The notes below the pieces were generated by a model that worked only from the letters and a program-made list of their open reading frames with translations, was not told where the DNA came from and did not search any database. A stretch of DNA of 64,000 nt from assembly GCF_003991905.1 (NCBI RefSeq), contig NZ_RSCL01000025.1, positions 54,687-118,686 of the forward strand, given 5' to 3'. Of this stretch, positions 42,607-51,126 are shown piece after piece. Numbering within the stretch: position 1 is the first letter of the stretch; every line of letters begins with the position of its first letter. A program made the position numbers and the translations under genes. This DNA comes from Dulcicalothrix desertica PCC 7102 (lineage in GTDB: Bacteria > Cyanobacteriota > Cyanobacteriia > Cyanobacteriales > Nostocaceae).

Positions 42607-44851
42607 TAGAAACATCGCTAAATACATTGTTTTTGCTGAAGATAGTATTCTTAACGCTCTTCAAAAGATTAGTGACAACAAATGTCGAATTATTTTCTCT
42701 GTTACCGAGTCTGGAGTTCTCGAAGGAGTAATGACTGATGGCGACTTTCGCCGTTGGTTAACCAATCAAAACACTATCGATTTAAATCAATCAGTTTGTA
42801 AAATTTCAAATAAAAAGTTGAAATCTGCTTCTGTTGAAGACGAGCCGGAAAAGATACAGTCTTATTTTTCATCTGAAATTGAATTTATTCCTCTGCTTGA
42901 TAAAAATCATCATTTAGTTGCGATCGCGAGAAAGCGACCTGATGTTTTTCAGATTGGTAAATTTAAGATTGATGAGGAATCACCTAGTTTTATTATTGCA
43001 GAAATTGGTAATAACCATAACGGCAGTCTGGAATTAGCAAAGAAATTAATTGACTTAGCAGTAGAAACGGGAGTAGATTGTGTTAAATTTCAGTTGCGGA
43101 GCATGAAAGCTCTCTACCGGAATGCTGGTAATGCTAATGATGCTAGTGAAGATTTAGGTTCCCAATACACTTTGGATTTACTTTCTCGCTTCCAACTTAG
43201 TTCAGAGCAAATGCTGTCTGTTTTTGATTACTGCAAACAACGGGATATTTTACCGCTGTGTACACCTTGGGATTTGGAAAGCCTAGCACTTCTAGAAGAG
43301 TACGGAATGCAAGCCTATAAGGTAGCTTCTGCGGATTTAACAAATCATGAACTTTTGACTGCGCTAGCTAAGACTGGGAAGCCATTAATTTGTTCAACTG
43401 GGATGTCTACAGAAACAGAGATATCTGAAGCTGTAAGTCTGTTAAAACGTTTGGGAGCTATGTATATGTTGCTCCACTGTAATTCTACCTATCCCGCGCC
43501 TTTTAAAGATGTAAATCTTAACTATTTAGAACGTCTTAAAGAAATTGGTGACTGTCCTGTTGGCTATTCCGGACATGAAAGGGATATTAACGTAGCTATT
43601 GCAGCAGTTGCCAAAGGTGCAAAGGTAATTGAAAAGCATTTTACTATTGATAAGTCAATGGAAGGTAACGACCATAAAGTAAGTTTGCTTCCAGAAGAAT
43701 TTCAGGCAATGGTGAGGGGTATTCGCCAAGTCGAAGAAGCTTTGGGAACTGCAAGCGAGCGCAAACTGAGCCAGGGAGAACTCATGAACCGGGAAACTCT
43801 AGCGAAAAGTTTGACAATCAACTGCGACTTAGAGGCAGGACAAGTAATTACGGCCGAGATGATTGAAGTCAAAAGTCCCGGCAAAGGTTTGCAACCCAAC
43901 CGCAAAGCTGACTTGATTGGCTTGAAAGCAAAAAGAACGTTTAAGACGGGTGACTTTTTCTTTCTCAGCGACTTAGAACAAGAACAGGTTCAAGCCCGTA
44001 ATTATCAATTTAAGCATCCTTGGGGTGTCCCCGTTCGCTACCATGACTTCAAAATTATTCTGACGAAAACTAATCCCGACTTGTTTGAATTTCACCTCAG
44101 CTACAAAGACTTAGAAGAAGATATTTACCAATACTTTGAACAACCATACGACTTGGACTTAGTAGTTCATAGTCCAGAATTATTCGCGGGCGACCATGTA
44201 TTGGATTTATCCTCTCAAGATGAAGAATATCGCCAGCACTCTATTCGAGAACTGCAACGAGTTATTAACATCACTCGTGCCTTAAAGCCCTTTTTTACAA
44301 AAACTACTCGTCCTTGCATCGTCACCAACGTTGGTGGCTTTACATTAGACGCACCATTACACCCATCACAACGTAATAAGTTATACGAACTGCTGTTTGA
44401 TAGCCTATCAGCACTTGATGTAGAGGGTGTAGAAATTATCCCTCAAACTATGCCTCCCTTCCCTTGGCATTTTGGCGGACAACGTTATCATAACTTGTTT
44501 GTAGATCCCCAAGATACCACTGAATTTTGTCATAAACACGGTTATCGAATTTGTTTAGATATTTCCCATTCCAAACTTGCTTGTAACCATCATAAATTGT
44601 CTTTCAAACAGTTTATTGAGCAAGTTGGACCGTTAACCGCCCATTTACACATTGCTGATTCTAAAGGTGTAGATGGTGAAGGTTTACAAATTGGCGAAGG
44701 TGATATTGATTTTCCAGCTTTAGCAGAATATTTACAGAAAACTGCGCCCAATGCTTCATTTATTCCTGAAATTTGGCAAGGACATAAGAATGAAGGAGAA
44801 GGTTTTTGGATAGCTCTTGAAAAATTGGAAAAATTGTTTAATGCTGTTTAA
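42596..44851 (+). CDS. neuB: CBS-NeuB-SAF-isomerase four-domain fusion (nonulosonate synthase)
   Basis: This protein of about 751 residues has four parts. Residues 1-118 form a CBS-domain pair (GVMTDGDFRRWL), probably binding a nucleotide regulator. Residues 128-370 are NeuB synthase (FIIAEIGNNHNGSLELAKKL, VKFQLRS, KVASADLTNHELL, STGMST, GYSGHERDINVAIAAVAKGA, EKHFTIDKSMEGNDHKVSL), condensing phosphoenolpyruvate with an N-acylated hexose. Residues 401-461 are an antifreeze-like SAF domain. Residues 468-751 form a xylose-isomerase-like TIM barrel (LDISHSKLAC, LTAHLHIADSKGVDGEG) with likely metal ligands. The ATG at 42596 has AGAGG upstream and overlaps neuA. A HIP1 site lies at 42920-42927. Confidence 0.9.
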   Translation: MLIDRNIAKYIVFAEDSILNALQKISDNKCRIIFSVTESGVLEGVMTDGDFRRWLTNQNTIDLNQSVCKISNKKLKSASVEDEPEKIQSYFSSEIEFIPLLDKNHHLVAIARKRPDVFQIGKFKIDEESPSFIIAEIGNNHNGSLELAKKLIDLAVETGVDCVKFQLRSMKALYRNAGNANDASEDLGSQYTLDLLSRFQLSSEQMLSVFDYCKQRDILPLCTPWDLESLALLEEYGMQAYKVASADLTNHELLTALAKTGKPLICSTGMSTETEISEAVSLLKRLGAMYMLLHCNSTYPAPFKDVNLNYLERLKEIGDCPVGYSGHERDINVAIAAVAKGAKVIEKHFTIDKSMEGNDHKVSLLPEEFQAMVRGIRQVEEALGTASERKLSQGELMNRETLAKSLTINCDLEAGQVITAEMIEVKSPGKGLQPNRKADLIGLKAKRTFKTGDFFFLSDLEQEQVQARNYQFKHPWGVPVRYHDFKIILTKTNPDLFEFHLSYKDLEEDIYQYFEQPYDLDLVVHSPELFAGDHVLDLSSQDEEYRQHSIRELQRVINITRALKPFFTKTTRPCIVTNVGGFTLDAPLHPSQRNKLYELLFDSLSALDVEGVEIIPQTMPPFPWHFGGQRYHNLFVDPQDTTEFCHKHGYRICLDISHSKLACNHHKLSFKQFIEQVGPLTAHLHIADSKGVDGEGLQIGEGDIDFPALAEYLQKTAPNASFIPEIWQGHKNEGEGFWIALEKLEKLFNAV

Positions 44852-44870
44852 ATTTTTGGAGGAATAAGTA

Positions 44871-45830
44871 ATGCAAGAGTTCTACGCAAGTACAACATAC
44901 TATGGTATTGGGGAAATCATAAAAAGATATGCAAGTTTTCCTCTTTTTCTGCCCTGTCCTATAGCAATTCAGCATGGATGGAACGCTGCTCCAACTAAAC
45001 ATGATGCCCGCTTTGATGTTCCTGAGAATTGGTATTGGTCTGCATTGATAGAAAAAAAGTATCATCAAGAATTCAATGGTTTATCTACTAGATCTGTTGG
45101 AGCACCATTTTTATATCTTCTAAAACTTATTAAATATTCTCCTTTACAAGAGTCTCAAAGAAGTGGCTCCATTGTTTTTCCATCTCATTCTTCTAAGTAT
45201 ATAAAAATGGAATGCGACTTTGAAGAATACGCTGATATGCTGTGCAATCTACCAGATGAGTACAAGCCTATTACTATCTGTATGTATCATCTAGATCAAG
45301 AAAAAGGCTTGGATAAACCGTTTTTAGATAAAGGATTTGAGGTTGTTAATAATGGGAACAGCATCTATGATGTTGATTTTCTCAACAATTTTATTGCTAA
45401 CACACGTGGGAAAAAATATGCCTTCTCTAACCAAATGTCCTCTGCTTTGCTATTTGCTTCAATAATGGGTTTATCCTCTTTCTTCTACGGACCTCACTTC
45501 CAAACTGATTGTAAAGATCCAAATAATGAGCATATGGACTACACACAATACCATAGAGATTGGGAAGCAAAATATGCTGATTACTTTAAGTTTAATAATT
45601 GCAATATAGAAGAACAAAAGATGATAGCTTCGATAGAATTAGGAGAAGAACATATACTATCACCATTGAAAATGAATTTAATATTATGGTGGTTAACTCT
45701 CAATAAACTGTATTTAAAATTGATAGCCTTAGAAGTTAAAAAATCAATAAAATCTTTGATAAAAAAAATTCCTTTTGTGCATAAGGTATACGTCAAAACT
45801 ATGAAAATCACTTCCAAAAATTATATTTAG
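44871..45830 (+). CDS. Uncharacterised protein, candidate nonulosonate transferase
   Basis: This 319-residue soluble protein belongs to no family I recognise. Blocks such as LPCPIAIQHGWNAAPTKHDA, GSIVFPSHSSKYIKME, YKPITICMYHLDQEKG and SNQMSSALLFASIMGLSSFF suggest a GT-B-like arrangement with a sugar-nucleotide pocket near SS/H residues. It is located directly after the CMP-sugar genes (GGAGG site before the ATG, 19-base gap), which makes it the best candidate for the transferase using CMP-nonulosonate. This is inference from context. Confidence 0.45.
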   Translation: MQEFYASTTYYGIGEIIKRYASFPLFLPCPIAIQHGWNAAPTKHDARFDVPENWYWSALIEKKYHQEFNGLSTRSVGAPFLYLLKLIKYSPLQESQRSGSIVFPSHSSKYIKMECDFEEYADMLCNLPDEYKPITICMYHLDQEKGLDKPFLDKGFEVVNNGNSIYDVDFLNNFIANTRGKKYAFSNQMSSALLFASIMGLSSFFYGPHFQTDCKDPNNEHMDYTQYHRDWEAKYADYFKFNNCNIEEQKMIASIELGEEHILSPLKMNLILWWLTLNKLYLKLIALEVKKSIKSLIKKIPFVHKVYVKTMKITSKNYI

Positions 45831-45832
45831 CT

Positions 45833-47080
45833 GTGAATATCTTACACATTAACCAATCTGATATCTCAGGTGGAGCAGCGATCGCCGGCTATCGTCTGCA
45901 TGAAGGTTTGCTAGCTCAAGGCATTGACTCGCGGTTGCTAGTAGGAACAGTGAAAATCAGCAGCGATCGCGTTGCATATGTGCCAAGCAATTACCGCATT
46001 GAAAAACAACTCTTCCGTGTTACTTCACGCCTTGGCTTTAACTACCTTAACTATATCAGTAGTTTTAATATCCCTAAGCACAATTTCTACAAAAATGCAA
46101 ATATTCTTAACTTCCACAACCTGCACACTGGTTATTTCAACTACCTAGCAATTCCATCATTAACCGAAAACAAACCAGCAGTTTTTACACTTCACGATAT
46201 GTGGAGTTTTACAGGTCACTGTGCTTACAGTTATGACTGCGCGCGCTGGCAAAGTGGTTGTGGCAAATGCCCTAATCTCGATACTTATCCTGCCGTTACC
46301 AGAGATAGTACCCACATTGAATGGAAGCTTAAAAACTGGGTATACAGCCAATCTAACCTTACCATCGTAACACCCAGCCATTGGCTAACCAAGCAAGCCC
46401 AGCAAAGTATGCTCAAACGCTTCCCGATATATCATATCCCATATGGTATTGATACAGAAGCTTATCAACCTCTAGATTCAGAACAATGCCGCTACTTACT
46501 AGGCATTCCCAATAACAAGAAAGTACTGCTGTTTGCTGCAGAGATTTTGAAAGATACCCGCAAGGGTGGTGACTTACTGTTTAAAGCTTTACAAAGTTTA
46601 CCTGCTTCTTTAAAAGCTGAAACTGTTTTGCTAACTTTTGGCTTCAGTGGTGACACTATATCTGAGCAGTTAGGAATAAAAGCTATAAATCTAGGCTATA
46701 TTAGTAGCGATCGCTTGAAATCAATTGCCTATTCTGCGGCAGATTTATTTATTTTTCCTACTCGTGCTGATAATCTCCCTCTGGTGTTGCAAGAGAGTAT
46801 GGCTTGTGGGACTCCAATGGTTTCTTTCAAAATTGGTGGTGTTCCTGACTTAGTACGCCCTAATATTACTGGCTATTTGGCTACACCAGAAGATGCTCAA
46901 GATTTCTCGAATGGAATTGTACAGTTATTGGAGGATAGAAAACTACATGGTCAAATGAGTCAAAATTGTCGGGAAATCGCTCTTGCTGAGTACACCCTAG
47001 AAGTTCAAACACAGCGATATATTGAGTTGTATCGTCAGGTTTTAGAAAAACAAGGGCGATCGCTGCCTTACTCAGCCTAA
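45833..47080 (+). CDS. GT4-family glycosyltransferase
   Basis: This 415-residue GT-B enzyme has an N-terminal domain with HINQSDISGGAAIAGYRLHE and FTLHDMWSFTGHCAYSYDC, a Cys-rich acceptor region (CAYSYDCARWQSGCGKCPN) and the C-terminal donor domain FPTRADNLPLVLQESMACGT, with the E-x7-E-type ligand motif of GT4. The start is GTG at 45833, 2 bases after the previous stop. Four HIP1 octamers (GCGATCGC) occur within this gene and none elsewhere outside the neighbouring synthase, so its sequence style differs from the rest of the window. Confidence 0.9.
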   Translation: MNILHINQSDISGGAAIAGYRLHEGLLAQGIDSRLLVGTVKISSDRVAYVPSNYRIEKQLFRVTSRLGFNYLNYISSFNIPKHNFYKNANILNFHNLHTGYFNYLAIPSLTENKPAVFTLHDMWSFTGHCAYSYDCARWQSGCGKCPNLDTYPAVTRDSTHIEWKLKNWVYSQSNLTIVTPSHWLTKQAQQSMLKRFPIYHIPYGIDTEAYQPLDSEQCRYLLGIPNNKKVLLFAAEILKDTRKGGDLLFKALQSLPASLKAETVLLTFGFSGDTISEQLGIKAINLGYISSDRLKSIAYSAADLFIFPTRADNLPLVLQESMACGTPMVSFKIGGVPDLVRPNITGYLATPEDAQDFSNGIVQLLEDRKLHGQMSQNCREIALAEYTLEVQTQRYIELYRQVLEKQGRSLPYSA

Positions 47081-47437
47081 TACCCGCCTTCTTCAGCTTG
47101 GTGAACAACTGCTTTGAATTTCATATAGAATATGGCACAAGAGATTTCAGCTAGTACATAACGACGGAAATAGCTAGCTAGTTAGAAAAAACTACAAAGC
47201 TTATCAAGTAAGTAATATTCCTTCTGCCTTCTATCTTCTATCTTTAGACAAATAGCACCAGGGTGTTTAAGTAAGTCGGCACGATAAAACCAAAGCTTTA
47301 CATAAATTAAATAACCATCTCTTCCAATTCACCCTGATTCTTTTTGAAGTTACAGAAGAGTTCAGTATTAACACGAAAATTTATCTATGACTTCATTGCC
47401 AGTAAATAACATTTTTGCAATTTGAAACAAGCCAATT
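47081..47437. other. Gap between glycosyltransferase genes
   Basis: This 357-base stretch contains no recognisable gene or strong repeat, apart from a short TTCTGCCTTCTATCTTC run near 47221-47240. It may hold an internal promoter, which would break the cluster into separate transcripts. Confidence 0.5.
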
Positions 47438-48298
47438 ATGATTAACGTTATCACTCCAGTCTACAACAATAAAAGATTTATTGAGTCTTGTATCAAAGTT
47501 GTGATTGACCAAAACTGCCTAGATGTTGAACACATTATTGTAGATGGAGGTTCAACGGATGGAACAGTAGACATTATCAAACATTATGCAGAAAGCTATC
47601 CTCATATCCGATGGATTTCTGAGAAAGATAAAGGTCAGTCAGATGCGATGAATAAAGGAATTAAGATGGCACAAGGAGAAGTTACATCTTTTTTAAATGT
47701 TGATGATTATTATGAGCCAAATGTGTTAAATAGAGTGACTGAATTTTTCAAAACATTACCAAACCCAAGTTTATTAGTTGGAAACTGTAATCTACGGAAT
47801 GATAATGATGAGATATTTGTAGTAAATAAGCCAAGAAAATTGAAATTAAATGATTTGCTCCTAGGATGGCACATAAACCCTTTACCATCTAACCCATCTG
47901 CCTATTTTTACCATACTTCATTACATCAAATAATAGGCTTTTATGATCTGGAAGATCACTATACTATGGATTTAGATTTTATATTAAGGGCTGTGCAAGC
48001 AGCTACAGTCAAGTATGTAGATGAAAGCTGGGGTAATTTTAGAGTCATTCAAGGAACAAAATCTTTCATGGGTGATCTAAAAGGTCAAACTGAAACGAGG
48101 ATTAAAACAGTTTTGGATAAACATTATAAAGAACTTCCTTTATTTCAGCAATGGCAAATAGCTAGTAAACGATATTTTTTAAATAACAAATACTGGTTTG
48201 ATACCAGATTTAAATATTTTTCAGAAAGACCTGAAGAATTTCCTTTATTAATTAAAAAAAAGATGTTTAATAAGCTAAGTCGGTTACTACGTACTTGA
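47438..48298 (+). CDS. GT2-family glycosyltransferase
   Basis: This 286-residue GT-A enzyme has the family-2 start INVITPVYNNKRFIESCIKV, the HIIVDGGSTDGTVDIIKHY nucleotide-binding region and FLNVDDYYEPN, which carries the D-x-D-like metal site. The C-terminal part has YTMDLDFILRAVQA (catalytic-base region). It has no membrane helices. Donor and acceptor are unknown. It lies in the GGCGCC-free segment. Confidence 0.9.
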   Translation: MINVITPVYNNKRFIESCIKVVIDQNCLDVEHIIVDGGSTDGTVDIIKHYAESYPHIRWISEKDKGQSDAMNKGIKMAQGEVTSFLNVDDYYEPNVLNRVTEFFKTLPNPSLLVGNCNLRNDNDEIFVVNKPRKLKLNDLLLGWHINPLPSNPSAYFYHTSLHQIIGFYDLEDHYTMDLDFILRAVQAATVKYVDESWGNFRVIQGTKSFMGDLKGQTETRIKTVLDKHYKELPLFQQWQIASKRYFLNNKYWFDTRFKYFSERPEEFPLLIKKKMFNKLSRLLRT

Positions 48299-48575
48299 AA
48301 GAAAAGCAAATTATAGATGCTATAGAAAAGGAGTATCCAGTTTTGGCATATAAACTTTTTCAACTGAGCATATAGTAAGGTTTCTGATGCCAAATACTTA
48401 TGTTTTTCCAAAAGCGGATACTCCCTATAGAAATCCTGTATAATTTTTAAAAGCTGAGTCAACTAAATTCCTACATAACAAAGGTTAGAATATAAGTAGA
48501 CCTAGCAAAGCTCAAATCGTATTTCTATATATAGATTATAGTATTTGTTGTACCTTCTCAAAAAAAACTTGGTAT

Positions 48576-49835
48576 ATGAAAGTAGCTATTATTAGTAAAT
48601 CTGATAGAAAGGGTGGAGGAGCAAGTAGAGTTGCTGAAGATTTGGCAATTTGGTTAAACGAAGCAGGACACTATGCGGATCATTTTATTGCAATGAATTG
48701 TAAAGAGCCTGAATCATTTCAGCATAACGTCTATGGAAAGAATCTTAATTTAAAGATTTGTAAAAAAATTCATAAAATTTCTTATAAATATGGCTTTCCT
48801 GAAATTATTCCGATTGAGTATTTTCTGAATCATAATCAATTTATTGACAAATATGATGTGATTCATTTTCATGACTTGTACACAGCAATATCTCCTTTGA
48901 CTTTAGCTCTTACTTCTCGACATAAACCAACTTTTTTTACAATACACGACTGTTCTGCTTTCACTGGTGGCTGTTTATATCCTATGGATTGTAATAAATT
49001 TATCAGTAATTGTTATCAGTGCCCACAATTACCTATAGGTGAAAATCAAACTACGATTCCTGACCATACAAGAGAAATTCAAGTCATTAAGCGCTGGATT
49101 GCTAATAAATTTAGCATTAAGTATATATTTCCTAGCCACTGGATGTTACAAGAAGCTCAAAAAGTATTAGATTTTAAGCTTGAGCCAATATTAATTCCAT
49201 ATGGACTTGATTTAAAGCCTTTTTTAAATATAAGTAGGCCAGAAGCAAAAACTCGTTTAGGTGTTCCAGAAAACCGTAAAGTTATAACTCTTTCAGCGCA
49301 TGTACTTCATGACCCACGTAAAGGTGTTAAATATGCAATTTCAGCCATTAAAAGCGTGTGTGAGTTGTCACCATTTATTATAGTTGTGGGAATTTGTAAT
49401 GATGAGTTGCGACAAGCTTTAAATGGTTTTGATATTAGAGAGACAGGTTTTATCTCAAACCAAAATGATTTAGCATTAGCTTACATTGCCAGTGATTTAA
49501 TCATGTTTTGCACGTTAGCAGATAACTTACCATTAACAATTTTGGAAGCGATGGCTGCATCAACTCCTGTTGTCGCTTTCGCGACGGGTGGTGTGCCAGA
49601 AATGATTCAAAATGGACGTAACAGCATTCTTGTTCAAACAGGTGATCAGTTAGGGTTAAATCAAGCACTACGCAAAGCTTTACTTTCTGATAATCTACAT
49701 GCTTTAGGGCAGCAAGCAAGAAAAGATGTTGAGAATAACTTCTCCAAAAAAGAATTTATAAATAAGCATCTGCGGCTATATCAAAATATTTCATCAGTTG
49801 CCACTCAAGAAACCAAAGGAGTTCTTGCAACTTAA
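48576..49835 (+). CDS. GT4-family glycosyltransferase
   Basis: This 419-residue GT-B enzyme is similar in design to the one at 45833-47080: ISKSDRKGGGASRVAEDLA, FFTIHDCSAFTGGCLYPMDC with the Cys-rich NCYQCPQLP segment, and the donor-binding CTLADNLPLTILEAMAASTP. The two probably arose by duplication or transfer inside the same type of cluster. The long 5' gap (48299-48575) is AT-rich. GGCGCC and HIP1 are both absent. Confidence 0.9.
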   Translation: MKVAIISKSDRKGGGASRVAEDLAIWLNEAGHYADHFIAMNCKEPESFQHNVYGKNLNLKICKKIHKISYKYGFPEIIPIEYFLNHNQFIDKYDVIHFHDLYTAISPLTLALTSRHKPTFFTIHDCSAFTGGCLYPMDCNKFISNCYQCPQLPIGENQTTIPDHTREIQVIKRWIANKFSIKYIFPSHWMLQEAQKVLDFKLEPILIPYGLDLKPFLNISRPEAKTRLGVPENRKVITLSAHVLHDPRKGVKYAISAIKSVCELSPFIIVVGICNDELRQALNGFDIRETGFISNQNDLALAYIASDLIMFCTLADNLPLTILEAMAASTPVVAFATGGVPEMIQNGRNSILVQTGDQLGLNQALRKALLSDNLHALGQQARKDVENNFSKKEFINKHLRLYQNISSVATQETKGVLAT

Positions 49836-50046
49836 ATATTTAATAAATTGAACTTTCTAAAGTTTCATATAGACACAAAACACTATCTATGTGTATAGTT
49901 AACTTTATAGGATTCCTAAAAAAGTAAGCAAAACCTAATTTTTTACTAGCAAAATAAGCAGCTTTAAAAACGCACTTTACTAGACCAGGAAACGCTATAC
50001 AGCTATATTAACTAGAAGTTTAGACAATATTCGAGAATATTTTTGT

Positions 50047-51042
50047 ATGGTTTTAACAGCAACTGCACCCTTAAGAGCTTCACTTTCCACAAATAAATCT
50101 GGAAGCGACCGCTTGTACCTTATCTCTGGCTCCGCTCACACGACTTTAGCTCAAGATATTGCTAATTATCTTGGAACTAGTTTAATTCCAATAATATCTA
50201 AACGGTTTGCCGATGGCGAAATTTATGTTCAAATTCAAGAATCAATAAGAGGTGGAGATGTTTATTTAATTCAACCAACATCCTACCCTGTAAACGATTG
50301 CTTGATGGAACTCATGATTATGATTGATGCTTGCCGTCGAGCATCTGCAAGACAGATTACAGCGGTAATACCTTATTCTGGCTATACAAGAGCAGACCGT
50401 AAAGTTTCTGGACGCGAGTCAATAACTGCCAAACTAGTAGCAAACCTAATCACTACAGCAGGCGCCGACCGCGTTCTAGCTATGGATTTACATTCGGCAC
50501 AGGTTCAAGGCTTCTTTGATATACCACTAGACCACATTTACAGTACACCTGTTTTGCTTAATTATTTACAAAGCAAGCAGCTAAGAGACGTTGTTGTTGT
50601 TTCTCCGGATATTGGTGGAGTAGGACGTGCGCGCGCATTTGCGAAAAAATTTAATGATGCACCACTGGCTATAGTAGATAAGCGTCGTACTGCTCATAAT
50701 TGTGCCAAGGTAATGAATGTTATCGGAGATGTAAAAGGTAAAACTGCTATTCTCGTCGATGACATGATTGATACCGCAGGAACTATTACGGAAGCGGCAA
50801 AAATACTTCGTCAAGAAGGCGCACGACAAGTTTTTGCTTGTGCAACCCATGCAGTTTTTTCTCCACCTGCAATTGAACGTCTATCAAGCGGTTGCCTAGA
50901 AGAAGTAATTGTTACAAATACTATTCCAATTCCAGAGGACAAGCGTTTTCCACAATTAACTGTAGTATCTGTTGCCAACTTTTTCGGGGAAGCGATTTTA
51001 CGTTTGCATCAAGAAAGTTCAATCAGCACTATGTTTATTTAA
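50047..51042 (+). CDS. prs: Ribose-phosphate pyrophosphokinase
   Basis: This 331-residue enzyme makes PRPP from ribose-5-phosphate and ATP for nucleotide, His and Trp synthesis. It shows KRFADGEIYVQIQESIRGGD, YSGYTRADRKVSGRESITAK and the PRPP-binding DDMIDTAGTITEAA. It is a core gene embedded in the polysaccharide cluster, and its sequence returns to the resident style (GGCGCC at 50461). It may be a sign that the neighbouring block was inserted beside it. A second prs elsewhere in the genome cannot be excluded. Confidence 0.95.
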   Translation: MVLTATAPLRASLSTNKSGSDRLYLISGSAHTTLAQDIANYLGTSLIPIISKRFADGEIYVQIQESIRGGDVYLIQPTSYPVNDCLMELMIMIDACRRASARQITAVIPYSGYTRADRKVSGRESITAKLVANLITTAGADRVLAMDLHSAQVQGFFDIPLDHIYSTPVLLNYLQSKQLRDVVVVSPDIGGVGRARAFAKKFNDAPLAIVDKRRTAHNCAKVMNVIGDVKGKTAILVDDMIDTAGTITEAAKILRQEGARQVFACATHAVFSPPAIERLSSGCLEEVIVTNTIPIPEDKRFPQLTVVSVANFFGEAILRLHQESSISTMFI

Positions 51043-51126
51043 TAAAGAGCATATATCTGATAACAATACTGTGTATTAATTAAGTTCACTCTTATTTTAT
51101 TACCCTTAGCTCAAAACAAAGCAGCC

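Noticed and set aside
50047-51042. prs as part of the polysaccharide pathway
   Set aside because: It is a core nucleotide-metabolism gene with resident sequence style; its position seems incidental to the cluster.
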